Shown here: positions 5,750-7,074 of the stretch, one piece after another
Numbering within the stretch: position 1 is the stretch's first letter
How the letters are laid out: each line of letters starts with the position of its first letter
NCBI GenBank assembly: GCA_965661355.1
Contig: CBFIDI010000060.1
Span: 1-7,074, forward strand
Direction of reading: 5' to 3'
Source of the DNA: CAMCFD01 sp965661355
Lineage (GTDB): Bacteria; Pseudomonadota; Alphaproteobacteria; Rickettsiales; UBA1997
Length of the DNA stretch: 7,074 nt
The notes under the pieces: generated by a model
What the model was told of the DNA's origin: nothing
The model's input: only the letters and a program-made list of their open reading frames with translations
Database searches by the model: none
Program-made: the position numbers and the translations under genes

Positions 5750-7074
5750 CTAAACCATTTCAACGTATTTTTTAATTACATTAAGTCCGTTCTGCCAAAA
5801 TTTTGGATCTTTGGCGTCAAGGCCAAAAGGCTCTAGCATTTCATGATGATGTTTAGCTCCGCCTAGTTCAAGCATTTGACGATATTTTTCTTCAAAATTT
5901 TCTACTTCGTTACTTTTGTAAACACTGTAAAGTGAATTAACCAAACAATCGCCAAAGGCGTAAGAATAAACATAAAACGGGCTGTGAATGAAATGCGGAA
6001 TGTAAGACCAAAAATATTTGTACTCTTCGTCAAAATTAAAAATCTCGCCTAAACTTTCTTGTTGCGATTCCATCCAAAATTCACAAATTTTTTCTAAACT
6101 AATTTCGCCATTTTTGCGCTCGTCATGAATTTTTGTTTCGAAATCTAAAAAGGCAATTTGCCTAACAGCGGTGTTAATCATGTCTTCGACCTTATTGGCA
6201 ATTATTATTTTCTTTTTTGCCTCGTCTGTTTCGTCGCGCAATATTTTTTGAAAAACCAATTGCTCGCCAAAAACCGAAGCCGTTTCGGCCAATGTAAGCG
6301 GCGTGTCCGACATGAAAAAACCTTGTTTTGCTGCTAAATATTGATGAATTCCATGGCCTAATTCATGGGCCAAAGTCATTACGCAACGCACTTTTCCTTG
6401 GTAATTCATCATGATGTAAGGGTGAACACTTGGTACGCAAGGATGCGAAAAAGCACCAGAATCTTTACCTTTTCTGACGCCGGCATCAATCCAATTATTT
6501 TCAAAAAACATTGCGCCAATTTCTGCCATTTTGGGGTCAAATTCATGGTAAGCTTCAAGCACTAAATTTTTTGCTTTTTGCCACGAAATCAAATCTTTTT
6601 CACCTTGCGAAATTGGTGCGTTTCTGTCCCAATATTCAAGCTTTTCTTTACCTAACATTTTAGCTTTTTTAGCGTAATATTTGTGCGAAATTTCTGAATA
6701 ATTTTCTTTTACTTTTTTTACCAGAACATCAACAACTTCATCTTCAACAAAATTTGATTTATTGCGCGCCGAAATTGGCCTTTTAAAGCCTCGCCAAGAA
6801 TCTTCAATTTGTTTATTTTTAGCTAAAATATTAGTAATAAAAGCAAAAATTTTGGCATTTTCTTTAAAAACCTTACCAATTGACTTTGCTGCTTTTTTAC
6901 GATTTTCTTCAATTCTCGAACCCAATAAGTCAAAAATCTCCTGATTTGACAAATTTTTACCATTAAATTCAAACTCTAAACCGCTGCTGGTTTCATCAAA
7001 AAGCCTAACCCACGCATCGCGCGCCGAAATATTTTTTTCAAGCGAAAATTTTTCTAACTCATGTCTAAGCTGGT
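5750..7074 (-). CDS. pepF: Oligoendopeptidase F, M3 family zinc metallopeptidase (N-terminus outside window)
   Basis: This cytoplasmic zinc endopeptidase degrades short peptides. The visible part is 440 residues, numbered here from the first complete codon (7070-7072). The frame stays open to the window edge, so the TTG at 6952 is internal and not the start. Family members are usually near 600 residues, so about 150 N-terminal residues are missing. The sequence before 6952 includes ARDAWVRLFDE, which matches the family. The zinc site is intact: HELGH (236-240; DNA 6353-6367) supplies two His ligands and the catalytic Glu, and LAETASVFGE (261-270) supplies the third ligand, Glu263. The C-terminal HFIHSPFYVYSYAFG (360-374) corresponds to the substrate-binding His/Tyr region, and PFGLD with KFWQNGL closes the protein as in PepF/M3 enzymes. 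It converges on the nuclease gene 92 nt away and ends at a strong terminator. No signal peptide can be judged because the start is missing. Confidence 0.95.
   Translation of the reverse strand, partial: QLRHELEKFSLEKNISARDAWVRLFDETSSGLEFEFNGKNLSNQEIFDLLGSRIEENRKKAAKSIGKVFKENAKIFAFITNILAKNKQIEDSWRGFKRPISARNKSNFVEDEVVDVLVKKVKENYSEISHKYYAKKAKMLGKEKLEYWDRNAPISQGEKDLISWQKAKNLVLEAYHEFDPKMAEIGAMFFENNWIDAGVRKGKDSGAFSHPCVPSVHPYIMMNYQGKVRCVMTLAHELGHGIHQYLAAKQGFFMSDTPLTLAETASVFGEQLVFQKILRDETDEAKKKIIIANKVEDMINTAVRQIAFLDFETKIHDERKNGEISLEKICEFWMESQQESLGEIFNFDEEYKYFWSYIPHFIHSPFYVYSYAFGDCLVNSLYSVYKSNEVENFEEKYRQMLELGGAKHHHEMLEPFGLDAKDPKFWQNGLNVIKKYVEMV

Noticed and set aside
6950..6952. TTG as the start codon of pepF
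   Set aside because: The same frame stays open upstream to the window edge and encodes family-typical sequence (ARDAWVRLFDE), so the TTG is an internal Leu codon.
1..7074. CRISPR array, insertion sequence, phage or toxin-antitoxin module
   Set aside because: No regularly spaced direct repeats, transposase or integrase motifs, or paired small ORFs were found on either strand.

Overview
The window is AT-rich, with strong A/T preference at third codon positions and weak or absent Shine-Dalgarno sequences. It carries genes typical of an alphaproteobacterium with a low-GC genome, probably Rickettsiales-like or otherwise streamlined. Pointers are the alphaproteobacterial-style prepilin protein with an LPCPA block, the M3-family oligoendopeptidase F, a short-chain type threonine dehydrogenase, and a tRNA-Ala(UGC) with genome-encoded CCA. 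A purine gene (purB) argues against Rickettsia itself, which lacks purine synthesis. The lineage is an inference from gene style, not from a marker gene.

Layout. Positions 31-1008 (minus): prepilin-like protein. Positions 1009-1469: AT-rich spacer with a good sigma70-type promoter reading toward the tRNA. Positions 1470-1545 (plus): tRNA-Ala. Positions 1546-2241: almost 700 bp without a convincing gene, but with a weak terminator, a GC-rich island, and a palindromic GC-rich block that overlaps a possible decayed reading frame. Positions 2242-3180 (minus): L-threonine 3-dehydrogenase. Positions 3285-4595 (minus): adenylosuccinate lyase (purB). Positions 4596-4814: divergent promoter region. 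Positions 4815-5657 (plus): a DUF1016/YhcG-type N-terminal domain joined to a staphylococcal-nuclease-like domain. Positions 5658-5749: convergent terminator region with two interleaved hairpins. Positions 5750-7074 (minus): oligoendopeptidase F, cut by the window edge at its N-terminus.

How the genes relate. The housekeeping genes (purB, tdh, pepF, tRNA-Ala) are metabolically unrelated; purB and tdh lie in the same direction 104 nt apart and could share a transcript. The accessory-looking gene is the DUF1016-nuclease fusion. It has its own divergent promoter, a stem-loop at the predicted 5' end of its mRNA, and a dedicated terminator, so it looks like a self-contained single-gene insertion between housekeeping genes. 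It is the strongest candidate for something unusual here: the N-terminal module normally carries a PD-(D/E)XK nuclease, but here it carries a thermonuclease fold. No CRISPR array, insertion sequence, integrase or multi-gene defence cassette is visible.
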